From: Synergistales bacterium
Lineage (GTDB): Bacteria; Synergistota; Synergistia; Synergistales; Aminobacteriaceae
Direction of reading: 5' to 3'
DNA length: 40,865 nt
Assembly: GCA_025997955.1 (NCBI GenBank)
Contig: BNVH01000028.1
Span: 1-40,865, forward strand
The position numbers and the translations under genes were made by a program. This document shows, one piece after another, positions 1 to 7,723 of this stretch; position 1 is the stretch's first letter, and every line of letters begins with the position of its first letter. The notes under the pieces were generated by a model that was not told the origin of the DNA, made no database searches, and was given only the letters and a program-made list of their open reading frames with translations.

Positions 1-2
1 CG

Positions 3-266
3 GACAGGATATTCTGGGTTAAAGGCCCCGGAATAAGCGATAACCTGAAGGAGGCTTACAATATGCAGACAATATCGTTGGAGGAGTATTCAAGGAAAAT
101 ATCCGAGGAAGCGGCTCGGATGGAGGGCAAGGAAGAAGGCAAAGAAGAGGGCAAAGAAGAGGGCAAGTTTGAGGTCGCCCGCAAAATGCTTGCCCGCAAC
201 ATGTCCGTCAGTGATATTGTTGACATAACAGGTCTTGACGAGGACGACATTCTGGCCTTAGGCTAA
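3..266 (+). CDS. C-terminal part of an Rpn-like PD-(D/E)XK nuclease/transposase (5' end outside window)
   Basis: The frame is open from the left edge, so only the tail is visible. The end has the layout typical of Rpn/PDDEXK_2 recombination-nuclease proteins: a charged helix with Gly-Lys-Glu-Glu repeats (126-167, three near-identical 12-bp units), then a small helical domain with ARKML and a final I-x-x-I-T-G-L-x-x-x-x-I motif. Members act on DNA and spread as multicopy selfish genes. The internal ATG at 63 has a ggagg upstream (50-54), but the open frame before it reads like family sequence, so I treat this as a partial gene. The catalytic domain is not in the window, so I cannot say whether the copy is intact. 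Confidence 0.6.
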   Translation, partial: DRIFWVKGPGISDNLKEAYNMQTISLEEYSRKISEEAARMEGKEEGKEEGKEEGKFEVARKMLARNMSVSDIVDITGLDEDDILALG

Positions 267-319
267 AATAACAGGAAGCGGCAATACCGTAACCCAAGTG
301 TTTTTAATGAATATTCTGG

Positions 320-328
320 TGATATACT
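320..328 (+). promoter_or_regulatory. Possible extended -10 promoter for galM
   Basis: A TGA-TATACT element (320-328) resembles an extended -10 box and lies about 55 bases before the galM start. No good -35 box is seen upstream, which is tolerated for extended -10 promoters. Inferred from sequence alone. Confidence 0.3.
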
Positions 329-382
329 ATTTTCATAACAGGCTCGTATTTATGACGCGCATCTAACTAAGGAGGGTTCTTG

Positions 383-1411
383 ATGGCTCAGAAATATTTC
401 GGGAAGACGAAGGACGGGCATGACGTCGAGCAATTCGAGCTCAAAAACAAAAACGGCGTTATCGTAAAATGTATCAACTACGGCTGTCGCCTCACAAACA
501 TTTTGCTTCCGTCCCAGTCGGGGCATGATGACATAATATTGGGTTTCGACGACATCGGGGGCTATGAAGACGATGATTCGAGCCAAGGCGCGTTCATCGG
601 GCGCTACGCTAACAGGATCAAAGGCGCCTCGTTCTCTATGTCCGGACGTGATTACAAGCTACTTAAAAATGACGGCAATAATTATCTGCACGGACTGCTC
701 AACAAGCGCGTGTTCGCCGTATCCGCCGCGTCGGAAGGCGAAGTTGTTTTCAATGCTGTATCAAAAGATGGGGAAGAGGGTTTTCCCGGCGAGCTCAAAG
801 TGACAGTCGTGTACTCTCTTGACGACGAAAACAAATTTGCGTCTACCTACACCGCGACCACGGACGCGGATACGCACGTCAACCTGACCAATCACACATA
901 TTTCGACCTGTCGCTTGGGCGTGACGCCACGATAGAAAATCACATCCTTAACATAGACAGTGATAGCTTCCTACAGACAACGGAAGATCTCATCCCAACA
1001 GGAAAAATAATCGACGTCGCCGGCACGCCGTTCGACTTCACAAAAACCAAGGCGATAGGCCGCGACATAGCTCAGGACGACGTCAATCTTAAAATAGGCC
1101 GCGGCTACGACCACTGCTTTTTGCTGAAAGACGGGGGCAGGGGGGAGCTTAATTTTGCCGCGGAGGTCAGGGCGCAGGACGGGCGGCGTTCAATGAAGAT
1201 ATTCACGACACAGCCGGCGATTCAGCTATACACGGGCAACTTCTTGGACGGCAAACTGAAGGGCAAGGGCAAAGTATTGACGTACCGCAGGGGCTTCTGC
1301 CTTGAGACGCAGCACTACCCCGATACGCCGCATCACCCGGAATTTCCGTCGACGTTGCTCAAGCCTGGAGAGGAATTCAGCGAGACCACGGTTTTGCAAT
1401 TCGGCTTTTAG
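383..1411 (+). CDS. galM: Aldose 1-epimerase (mutarotase)
   Basis: Interconverts alpha and beta anomers of aldoses such as galactose or glucose in the cytoplasm. The 342-residue protein has the family's full length and marks in order: GRYANRI near residue 74, an N-x-G-N-x-Y-LHG segment near 95, the active-site NLTNHTYF segment near 168, GYDHCF near 246 and the C-terminal LETQHYPD block carrying the general-base glutamate. I chose ATG 383 over the TTG at 380 because ggaggg (371-376) is well spaced for it. The following genes encode a sugar ABC importer, so the enzyme probably prepares the imported sugar for its kinase or isomerase. The sugar itself cannot be read from the sequence. Confidence 0.93.
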   Translation: MAQKYFGKTKDGHDVEQFELKNKNGVIVKCINYGCRLTNILLPSQSGHDDIILGFDDIGGYEDDDSSQGAFIGRYANRIKGASFSMSGRDYKLLKNDGNNYLHGLLNKRVFAVSAASEGEVVFNAVSKDGEEGFPGELKVTVVYSLDDENKFASTYTATTDADTHVNLTNHTYFDLSLGRDATIENHILNIDSDSFLQTTEDLIPTGKIIDVAGTPFDFTKTKAIGRDIAQDDVNLKIGRGYDHCFLLKDGGRGELNFAAEVRAQDGRRSMKIFTTQPAIQLYTGNFLDGKLKGKGKVLTYRRGFCLETQHYPDTPHHPEFPSTLLKPGEEFSETTVLQFGF

Positions 1412-1537
1412 CGAGGGGGCGGTACATGGCAAGCGCAAGAGAATATTTTTCGAGCTCTTGATTTGAAGCGCGGAGCATTTAGTCAGTGGCCGGTTCTTTA
1501 GTCCGTTGTTTATATCTTTGAGGAGGGTACTTTTATA

Positions 1538-2485
1538 ATGAAAAAAATTATGTCCGTTATTGTTTTGGCAGCGCTTATTATGTGTTTGGCGTCTTTTAGC
1601 GGGGCGGCTTTCGCGGCCGACAAGAAGCCCGTCATAGGGTTGGTCATGAAGTCGCTCGCCAACGAGTTCTTCAAGGCGATGGAGGAGGGCGCGCGCAAGT
1701 ACGAGGCAGCCGAGGGCAATTTTACGCTTATCCCCGTCGGCATGAACTCCGAAACCGATATAGACACGCAGATAAACGCGATGGAGAACTTCATTTCGCA
1801 GAAGGTCGATATGATAATCTTAGCGCCGGCTGACTCCGTCGGGTTGGTTCCGTCCGTCAAAAAGGCCAAGGACGCCGGTATCTTAGTCATCAACTTCGAC
1901 GTCACATTGGACAAGCAGGCCCTCAAAGACAACGGCCTGCCCGAAGATTTTCTTTTTGTCGGCCCGGATAACGAAGAGGGCTCGTACCTCGTCGGCAACT
2001 TCTTGGGCGAGAAAATAGGCAAGGGCGCCAAGGTTATCATCATCGAGGGCAACCCCGGCGCTGATAACGCAAAACAGCGCAAGGCCGGCTTTATGAAGAG
2101 CGTCTCGGATTACGGCTTCCAGCTTCTTGACTCCACGACGGCTCACTGGGAGACAGAAGAGGCCAACACACTTATGACAAATCTCCTGACCCGTTTCCCC
2201 GATGTTCAGGGCGTGATGTGCGCCAATGACTCTATGGCGCTCGGCGCGGTTCGCGCGATAGAGGCCGCCGGCAAGGGCGGGAAGATTCAGGTAGTGGGCT
2301 TCGACAACATCGGAGCTTGCCAAGATCTTATCAAAGAGGGCAAGATGCTGGCGACGGTAGACCAGTTCGGCCCTGAGATGGTGGCCAACGCTATAAAGGT
2401 CGGCTTCCGCATCCTGGGCGGCGAGGCTATTTCCGGCTGGGCGAAGTCCCCAGTGGAAGTCGTGTCCATAAAAAACCTTAAATAA
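1538..2485 (+). CDS. Sugar ABC transporter substrate-binding protein (ribose/galactose type)
   Basis: Periplasmic binding protein of the RbsB/MglB family (type I periplasmic fold). A Lys-rich start, a hydrophobic helix and an AFAA cleavage site (residues 1-26) form a Sec signal peptide; there is no lipobox cysteine. The mature part starts with VIGLVMKSLANEFF, typical of the first beta strand and sugar-contact helix, and later has the DVTLD segment and CANDSMALGAV, the hinge and second-lobe ligand region. At 315 residues it is normal length. A gagggt RBS precedes the ATG. The ATPase and permease genes follow on the same strand after an attenuator-like stem. The ligand is uncertain: ribose, galactose, xylose or inositol relatives are all possible. 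Confidence 0.9.
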   Translation: MKKIMSVIVLAALIMCLASFSGAAFAADKKPVIGLVMKSLANEFFKAMEEGARKYEAAEGNFTLIPVGMNSETDIDTQINAMENFISQKVDMIILAPADSVGLVPSVKKAKDAGILVINFDVTLDKQALKDNGLPEDFLFVGPDNEEGSYLVGNFLGEKIGKGAKVIIIEGNPGADNAKQRKAGFMKSVSDYGFQLLDSTTAHWETEEANTLMTNLLTRFPDVQGVMCANDSMALGAVRAIEAAGKGGKIQVVGFDNIGACQDLIKEGKMLATVDQFGPEMVANAIKVGFRILGGEAISGWAKSPVEVVSIKNLK

Positions 2486-2497
2486 GTAAACCTAACT

Positions 2498-2544
2498 AAA
2501 CTCCGCCCCTGATCCTGGTGATTACCGGATTAGGGCGGAGTTTT
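2498..2544 (+). terminator. Intergenic stem-loop followed by Ts, likely partial terminator
   Basis: The arms aaactccgcccc and gggcggagtttt pair, extended by GATCC/GGATT with one bulge, and end in TTTT. It lies between the binding-protein gene and the ATPase gene. Such stems are common where the binding protein must be made in excess: they end part of the transcripts and protect the upstream mRNA. Seen as an inverted repeat; the function is inferred. Confidence 0.65.
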
Positions 2545-2563
2545 CACGCAAGAGGAGTCTACC

Positions 2564-4057
2564 ATGAATCAAGACATCCTGACTATACAAAACGTGTCAA
2601 AGCATTTTCCGGGCGTCCGCGCCCTTTCGGATGTTACGTTTTCCATTAAAAAGGGAGAGGTTCATGTCTTAGTGGGGGAAAACGGCGCCGGAAAATCGAC
2701 GCTTATAAAAATAATCTGCGGAATATACAGGTCTGACGAGGGAACAATCCTCTTAGACGGCTCGCGCTACGCCCCCAAAACGCCTAAAGAAGCCATGGAC
2801 GCCGGTATCCGTGTCGTTTATCAGGAGTTCAACTTGCTGAGCTATCTCTCCGTAGCCGAAAATATATTTTTTGACAGGCTTCCGAGGAAGGGCATTATCG
2901 TAGACAGAAAAAAGCTTTACACCGATACGCTTGAGGTATTGAAGAGGGTTGGCCTTGACGTAGACCCGTGGTCGCCGGTCGAGCTGCTCGGCGTGGCTCA
3001 GATGCAGTTGCTTGAGATAGCGAAGGCCATTTCCTCAAAATGCAAGCTCCTTATCCTTGACGAACCCACGGCCACTTTGTCGCCAAGCGAAATATCGCGC
3101 CTGTTTGACATAATCAGAACGGAGAAGGCGAGCGGGCTGACCGTGATATACATATCCCACCACCTAAACGAGATATACGATATAGGGGACAGAGTGACCG
3201 TGCTCCGCAACGGCTCGTTCGTCGGCGCCAAGGACGTAGGAGAGATAGAGATTCCTCAGATAATATCTATGATGGTGGGGCGTCAGATGGACTCTGAGTA
3301 TCCGTTTATGGAGAGCCCCAAACCCACGGAAAGCCCCTTGCTCGAAGTCAAAAATTTACGCATATTGAAGGGAAAACATGATATATCGTTCACGCTGCGT
3401 CGCGGCGAAATTCTCGGCGTCGCGGGGCTTGTGGGCTCAGGGCGAACCGAGACAATGCGCGCCATATTTGGAGCGGACAAACGCGAAGGGGGCTCCATTC
3501 TATTAGAGGGAAAAGAACTCGATATAAAATCCCCAAAAGACGCGGTCAGGCAGGGGATTTGCCTCTTGACCGAGGACAGAAAGTCCCAGGGCCTCATACT
3601 TGAGATGCCCCTATACGCGAATATCTCGCTGTCCGCGATAGACAAGTTCGCGCATAGCGGTCTCATAGACAAGCGCGCGGAATACGGCGCGGCGGAGCGC
3701 TTGTCCGGCGAGCTCGACATAAAAACCCCGAGCGTGTCGCAATTGGCGCGAAACCTGTCGGGAGGCAACCAGCAGAAGGTCGTCCTCGCTAAGTGGATTT
3801 TGAGAGAAGCGCGCGTCCTCATATTCGACGAGCCGACAAGGGGTATAGATGTCGGCGCTAAATACGAAATTTATCTTTTGTTGTGGCGTCTTCTGTCAGA
3901 GGGCAAGGGTATACTGATAGTCTCGTCCGACCTAAACGAGCTCATGGGGATATGTCACAGAATAGTGGTTTTTTCGGGCGGCGGCGTGTCTGGGGAGATT
4001 TTGCGAGCCGATTTTGAACAGGAACGTATCCTGAAATACGCCTACCGCGTTTCGTAA
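2564..4057 (+). CDS. Sugar ABC transporter ATP-binding protein, two ABC domains
   Basis: RbsA/MglA-type ATPase energising sugar import at the inner membrane. The 497-residue protein holds two nucleotide-binding domains. Domain 1 has Walker A GENGAGKST (about residues 39-47), a degenerate signature at LLGVAQMQ and Walker B LLILDEPTATLS. Domain 2 has a degenerate Walker A (GLVGSGRTET), the good signature LSGGNQQK and Walker B VLIFDEPTRGID. This asymmetry, with one impaired site in each half, is normal for the family. An agagga-type RBS precedes the ATG, and the permease gene follows after 25 bases. It acts with the preceding binding protein and the following permease. Confidence 0.95.
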   Translation: MNQDILTIQNVSKHFPGVRALSDVTFSIKKGEVHVLVGENGAGKSTLIKIICGIYRSDEGTILLDGSRYAPKTPKEAMDAGIRVVYQEFNLLSYLSVAENIFFDRLPRKGIIVDRKKLYTDTLEVLKRVGLDVDPWSPVELLGVAQMQLLEIAKAISSKCKLLILDEPTATLSPSEISRLFDIIRTEKASGLTVIYISHHLNEIYDIGDRVTVLRNGSFVGAKDVGEIEIPQIISMMVGRQMDSEYPFMESPKPTESPLLEVKNLRILKGKHDISFTLRRGEILGVAGLVGSGRTETMRAIFGADKREGGSILLEGKELDIKSPKDAVRQGICLLTEDRKSQGLILEMPLYANISLSAIDKFAHSGLIDKRAEYGAAERLSGELDIKTPSVSQLARNLSGGNQQKVVLAKWILREARVLIFDEPTRGIDVGAKYEIYLLLWRLLSEGKGILIVSSDLNELMGICHRIVVFSGGGVSGEILRADFEQERILKYAYRVS

Positions 4058-4082
4058 TCGGTGCGTTGGAAGGGAATAAAAT

Positions 4083-5060
4083 ATGATGGATACCAAAAAA
4101 ATAGCTTATTTTTTGTTGAACGAAGCCGGGATAGGCATAATCTTGGTTCTCCTTTGCGTCCTGTTTTCGTATTTCGTCCCGGCGTTCGCCTCAATGAACA
4201 ATATCTCGAATATCTTCACCCAGATAAGCATCAACACCGTAATAGCCGTGGGGATGACGTTCGTTATCCTGCTTGGCGGCATAGACCTCTCCGTCGGCTC
4301 CGTTTTGGCTCTTTGCTCTATATTAGCCGGGCTGACCATAACCAACAAAAGCCTGCCCGTCCCGCTCGCCATATTCTTGGCCGTATCGGTCTCAATAGCG
4401 GCCGGCATAGCCTGCGGCCTTTTCAACGGCTGCGTATGCGAGAGGTGGAATATCCACTCATTTGTGGTTACTCTCGGGATGCTGAATATGGCCCGCGGCG
4501 CGGCGCTTCAGGTCAGCAACTCGCGCACGATATTTTCGTTTCCAAAGTCTTTCAACGTGGTGGGGACTTACTCTATATTTGGCTCCCTGCCGGTGATATT
4601 TATAATGGCCGTCGCGCTGGTTTTGATTGGGCACTTCGTTTTGAAAAAAACCGTCTTCGGCCGCATGATTTACGCCATAGGCAACAACGAGGAGGCCGTG
4701 AGGCTCTCCGGGCACAACACGAAGCACTACAAGATAGCGGCTTTCGCCATATGCGGCGCCTGCGTTGGAGTGGCCGCTATTTTGTATATGCTCAGGCTGA
4801 ATATAGCGAGCCCGATACTCGGCAACGGCTTTGAGCTCTCCGCAATAGCGGCCGTGGTCATAGGCGGCACGAGCATGAACGGCGGCAAGGGCAGCATGAT
4901 AGGCACACTTATAGGAGCCGCCATAATCGGCGTCCTGAATAACGGCCTCCTGCTTCTCGGCATGAGCGATTTCGCGCGCCAGATAGTGACGGGCGCTATT
5001 ATCGTAATCGCTGTGATTCTCGATACTTACAGAGCGAAACTCTCCCTGATACTGTCATGA
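4083..5060 (+). CDS. Sugar ABC transporter permease (RbsC type)
   Basis: Inner-membrane channel subunit of the sugar importer, 325 residues with about eight to ten hydrophobic segments. Family marks include the GMTFVILLGGIDLSVGS block near residue 60, GRMIYAIGNNEEAVRLSG near 195 (the cytoplasmic coupling loop that meets the ATPase) and VIGGTSMNGGKGS near 260. Two adjacent ATGs (4083 and 4086) are possible starts after ggaaggg; the choice hardly matters. It is the last gene of the sugar operon. A non-coding stretch carrying the next operon's promoter follows. Confidence 0.94.
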   Translation: MMDTKKIAYFLLNEAGIGIILVLLCVLFSYFVPAFASMNNISNIFTQISINTVIAVGMTFVILLGGIDLSVGSVLALCSILAGLTITNKSLPVPLAIFLAVSVSIAAGIACGLFNGCVCERWNIHSFVVTLGMLNMARGAALQVSNSRTIFSFPKSFNVVGTYSIFGSLPVIFIMAVALVLIGHFVLKKTVFGRMIYAIGNNEEAVRLSGHNTKHYKIAAFAICGACVGVAAILYMLRLNIASPILGNGFELSAIAAVVIGGTSMNGGKGSMIGTLIGAAIIGVLNNGLLLLGMSDFARQIVTGAIIVIAVILDTYRAKLSLILS

Positions 5061-5157
5061 CGGACACGCAAGGTAATTTAATCGGAACGGTTGTATAAAG
5101 GCGTGACAGTGACGCTAAAGTATGCTAATCTAAAAAAGTATTTTTGCGCAAGATTAC

Positions 5158-5169
5158 ATTCGCGCGAAT
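5158..5169. promoter_or_regulatory. Perfect 12-bp palindrome upstream of the decarboxylase promoter, possible operator
   Basis: ATTCGCGCGAAT is a perfect palindrome 16 bases upstream of the -35 box for mmdA. The position suits an activator or repressor site. Just after it lie two copies of gtttgcttattt (5176-5187 and 5192-5203) with 16-bp spacing. No regulator is identified; the role is inferred from position only. Confidence 0.35.
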
Positions 5170-5185
5170 TTGCGCGTTTGCTTAT

Positions 5186-5214
5186 TTGCTTGTTTGCTTA
5201 TTTGAATATATAAT
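5186..5214 (+). promoter_or_regulatory. Sigma-70 promoter for the decarboxylase operon
   Basis: TTGCTT (5186-5191), a 17-base spacer and a consensus TATAAT (5209-5214) lie about 50 bases before the mmdA start. This is one of the best promoter matches in the window. The rest of the 5061-5263 gap holds only AT-rich sequence and the palindrome noted separately. Confidence 0.65.
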
Positions 5215-5263
5215 CAAAAAGTTAGTGTGAGAAAACATAGATAGAAGGAGGAATTTTTCGGTT

Positions 5264-6823
5264 ATGGGAATACGCAGTATGGACGAGCTCTGCGAAGAGC
5301 TGATAGGAAAACGGCTCACCGCGGCCGCTGGCGGCGGTGAGAAGGCCGTAGCCAAGCAGAAGGAAAAGGGTAAGGGAACCGCAAGGGAGCGCATAGCGCA
5401 ACTTCTTGACCCAGGGACTTTCGTTGAGATTGACGAGTTTGTTACACATCGTTGCTCAAATTTTGGCCTCGAGAAGACAAAACCACTCGGCGACGGTGTT
5501 GTCACGGGTTGGGGAACTGTCGACGGGCGGAAGATTTTTGTGTTCAGCCAGGATTTCACTATCTTGGGCGGTTCTCTCGGTGAAAAACACGCCGACAAAA
5601 TTTGCAAGGTCTTGGATATGGCATTGGCTATGGGCTGCCCCGTCGTGGGCATAAACGACTCGGGTGGCGCGCGCATCCAAGAGGCCGTCGATTCGTTGAA
5701 CGGCTACGGCAACATATTCTTCCGCAACACCATCTCAAGCGGAGTCATCCCGCAGCTTTCCGTCATTATGGGCCCCACGGCCGGAGGCGCGGTATACAGC
5801 CCCGCCCTCACCGACTTCATATTTATGGTCGATAAGACGAGCGTGATGCACATCACGGGCCCCGAGGTCATCAAGGCCGTCACGGGCGAGGAAACCACCA
5901 GCGAGGAAGTCGGCGGAGCCAAGACGCACAATCAAAAAAGCGGCAACGCTCACTTTATAGCAAAGACCGAGCGTGAGTGCTTCGAGCAGGTCAGAAAAGT
6001 GCTCTCATACCTTCCCTCCAACAACTTAGACGACGCGCCGGTGTTTCAGACAAACGACAGTGTGGAGCGAACCGACGTATCCATCCGCGATATAGTCCCC
6101 ACCAACCCAAACAAAGGCTACGACGTGCACGACGTTTTGAAGAAAGTATTCGACGACGGCGTCTTCACGGAAGTTCAGCCCGACTACGCTAAGAACATAA
6201 TCACTGGTTACGCGCGCATAGGCGGACATTCAGTAGGTATCATCGCGAACCAGGCCGCAATTATGGCCGGGTGCCTTGATATAGACGCCTCCGACAAGGC
6301 CAGCCGCTTTATCCGCCACTGCGACGCTTTCAACCTTCCCATAGTGACGTTTGTCGACGTTCCGGGCTATTTGCCAGGCGTGACTCAGGAACTTGGCGGA
6401 ATCATCCGTCACGGCGCGAAAATGCTCTACGCCTACAGCGAGGCTACAGTGCCGCTTTTTGCAGTCATTTTGCGCAAAGCTTACGGCGGCGCGTATTTGG
6501 CTATGAGTAGCAAAGCCTTGGGCGCGGACCTCGTGTTCGCCTGGCCGCAGGCCGAGATAGCGGTTATGGGCGCGGAGGGCGCGGCTAACATCGTCTTCCG
6601 AAAAGAGATAAACGACTCGGCGGATCCAGGCGCTACGCGTCTTGAGAAGATAGACGAGTATCGCAAAGCCTTCGCCACGCCGTATGTAGCGGCAGAGCGC
6701 GGCTTTGTCGACCGCGTCATTTTGCCGGAGGAGACCCGCAAGGAGCTTTATCTCGCCTTGCAGGGCGTAAACAGCAAAAAAGTGGAGCGCCCAAGCAAAA
6801 AGCACGGCGTGATTCCCCACTAA
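5264..6823 (+). CDS. mmdA: Carboxyltransferase (alpha) subunit of a Na+-pumping methylmalonyl-CoA-type decarboxylase
   Basis: Transfers the carboxyl group from an acyl-CoA such as methylmalonyl-CoA to biotin, the first step of the membrane decarboxylase that pumps Na+. The 519-residue protein has the two crotonase-like halves of the MmdA/PccB family: AKQKEKGKGTARERI near 30, a GGSLGEKHADKI block near 105, the oxyanion-hole region GINDSGGARIQE near 127, GPTAGGAVYSPA near 168 and AYGGAYLAMSSK near 408. The RBS gaaggagg is strong. A small membrane subunit, a biotin carrier and the Na+-translocating beta subunit follow directly. PccB of a soluble carboxylase is the alternative, but the neighbours favour the decarboxylase. 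The acyl-CoA substrate (methylmalonyl versus glutaconyl) is inferred. Confidence 0.9.
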   Translation: MGIRSMDELCEELIGKRLTAAAGGGEKAVAKQKEKGKGTARERIAQLLDPGTFVEIDEFVTHRCSNFGLEKTKPLGDGVVTGWGTVDGRKIFVFSQDFTILGGSLGEKHADKICKVLDMALAMGCPVVGINDSGGARIQEAVDSLNGYGNIFFRNTISSGVIPQLSVIMGPTAGGAVYSPALTDFIFMVDKTSVMHITGPEVIKAVTGEETTSEEVGGAKTHNQKSGNAHFIAKTERECFEQVRKVLSYLPSNNLDDAPVFQTNDSVERTDVSIRDIVPTNPNKGYDVHDVLKKVFDDGVFTEVQPDYAKNIITGYARIGGHSVGIIANQAAIMAGCLDIDASDKASRFIRHCDAFNLPIVTFVDVPGYLPGVTQELGGIIRHGAKMLYAYSEATVPLFAVILRKAYGGAYLAMSSKALGADLVFAWPQAEIAVMGAEGAANIVFRKEINDSADPGATRLEKIDEYRKAFATPYVAAERGFVDRVILPEETRKELYLALQGVNSKKVERPSKKHGVIPH

Positions 6824-6841
6824 AGGACAGGTGACTTCAAT

Positions 6842-7264
6842 ATGACCGAGCAGGTTCTCGACGCGATTGTATACAGTTGCATAGCTTTTTCTATAGTCTT
6901 TGTAGTTCTTGGCGGCTTGACGCTTGTCATTTTCGCCATGCGTTTATTTACGGGCAGCGATCAGGGTTCAGCGCCAAAAGACGAAGTGGGGAGCGGTAAA
7001 TCTGCTTCCACTCCTGCGGCGCAAGCCACTCCCCCTTCGTCACCGAGCGCCGCTGTCGCTACCGGCGGACAGAATTCGAGAGTTGTAGCCGCCATAACAG
7101 CCGCTATAAGCGCGGCTACTCAGGGGCGCGGCACGATACTCAGCATTGCGCCACAGGCGGCCGGCGCGACCGGCGGTTTCTCTTGGGATACCACGCAGGT
7201 TTGGCGCGGCTCCGGTATAGTCGCGTCCGTTTCGCGGCGTCTTTCTCCTTCTTGGAAGAAATAA
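6842..7264 (+). CDS. Small membrane subunit of the Na+-translocating decarboxylase (OadG/MmdD-like)
   Basis: A 140-residue protein with one N-terminal transmembrane helix (about residues 10-33), an Ala/Pro/Ser-rich linker and a short C-terminal segment ending in Trp- and Lys-rich sequence (about 113-140). This is the plan of the OadG gamma / MmdD delta subunit, which anchors and helps assemble the alpha, beta and biotin-carrier subunits. It lies 18 bases after mmdA and 30 before the biotin carrier. Sequence in this family is poorly conserved, so the call depends on topology and position. Confidence 0.75.
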   Translation: MTEQVLDAIVYSCIAFSIVFVVLGGLTLVIFAMRLFTGSDQGSAPKDEVGSGKSASTPAAQATPPSSPSAAVATGGQNSRVVAAITAAISAATQGRGTILSIAPQAAGATGGFSWDTTQVWRGSGIVASVSRRLSPSWKK

Positions 7265-7294
7265 TTTAAAATATAGGAAAGGGGTAATTTTGGT

Positions 7295-7690
7295 ATGAGT
7301 TTGAAATATAGAGTGACTGTTGATGGCGTTGCTTACAATGTTGATGTCGAGGAGTTGGGCGCTGGGGCGCCAGCTCCGGTTTACGCGGCTCCCGCGCCCG
7401 TCGCGGCTCCTGCCCAGGCTCCCGTAGCGGCGGCTCCCGCGCCCGTAGCGGCGGCTCCCGCGCCTGTCGCGGCTGGCGCGTCGGTGGTAGAGGCTCCCAT
7501 GCCTGGTAAGGTTTTGGACGTCAAAGTGGCGGTCGGCGCGTCGGTTAAGGCCGGCGACCTTGTTTTGATGCTTGAGGCCATGAAGATGGAGAACGAGATT
7601 TTCGCAACTACCGCCGGTACGGTAAAAGAGGTTCGCGTGAAGAGCGGGGACTCCGTCAACACCGGAGACGTTCTTGTTGTCCTCGGATAG
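7295..7690 (+). CDS. mmdC: Biotin carboxyl carrier subunit of the decarboxylase
   Basis: Carries CO2 on biotin between the carboxyltransferase and the membrane beta subunit. The 131-residue protein has a short N-terminal beta region, a flexible Ala-Pro-Val linker (about residues 25-65) and a C-terminal biotinyl-lipoyl domain. The biotinylation motif EAMKMENE (the Lys accepts biotin) is near residue 96. The linker DNA holds a perfect 21-bp tandem duplication (7421-7441 and 7442-7462), which could vary linker length without breaking frame. RBS aaagggg lies upstream of the ATG. The context between the small membrane subunit and the beta subunit supports this role. Confidence 0.92.
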   Translation: MSLKYRVTVDGVAYNVDVEELGAGAPAPVYAAPAPVAAPAQAPVAAAPAPVAAAPAPVAAGASVVEAPMPGKVLDVKVAVGASVKAGDLVLMLEAMKMENEIFATTAGTVKEVRVKSGDSVNTGDVLVVLG

Positions 7691-7723
7691 TCTTTTTTAG
7701 AATAAAGCAGGAGATTATTCTAA

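Noticed and set aside
126..167. GKEE repeats as a possible CRISPR-like or regulatory repeat
   Set aside because: The three 12-bp units are in frame and typical of the charged helix of Rpn-family proteins.
1883..2323. Long minus-strand frame (146 codons) inside the sugar-binding-protein gene
   Set aside because: It lies fully opposite a well-supported gene, has no RBS and no family features; GC-rich coding DNA often gives such shadows.
4061..4834. 257-codon plus-strand frame overlapping the permease
   Set aside because: Different frame of the permease gene with Arg-rich, non-protein-like composition; the permease frame has all family motifs.
6230..6820. 196-codon minus-strand frame opposite mmdA
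   Set aside because: Shadow of mmdA; the amino-acid pattern follows the opposite strand's codon structure.
7369..7480. GC-rich repeated stretch in the biotin carrier gene as a mobile repeat
   Set aside because: It encodes the normal Ala-Pro linker of biotin carrier proteins.
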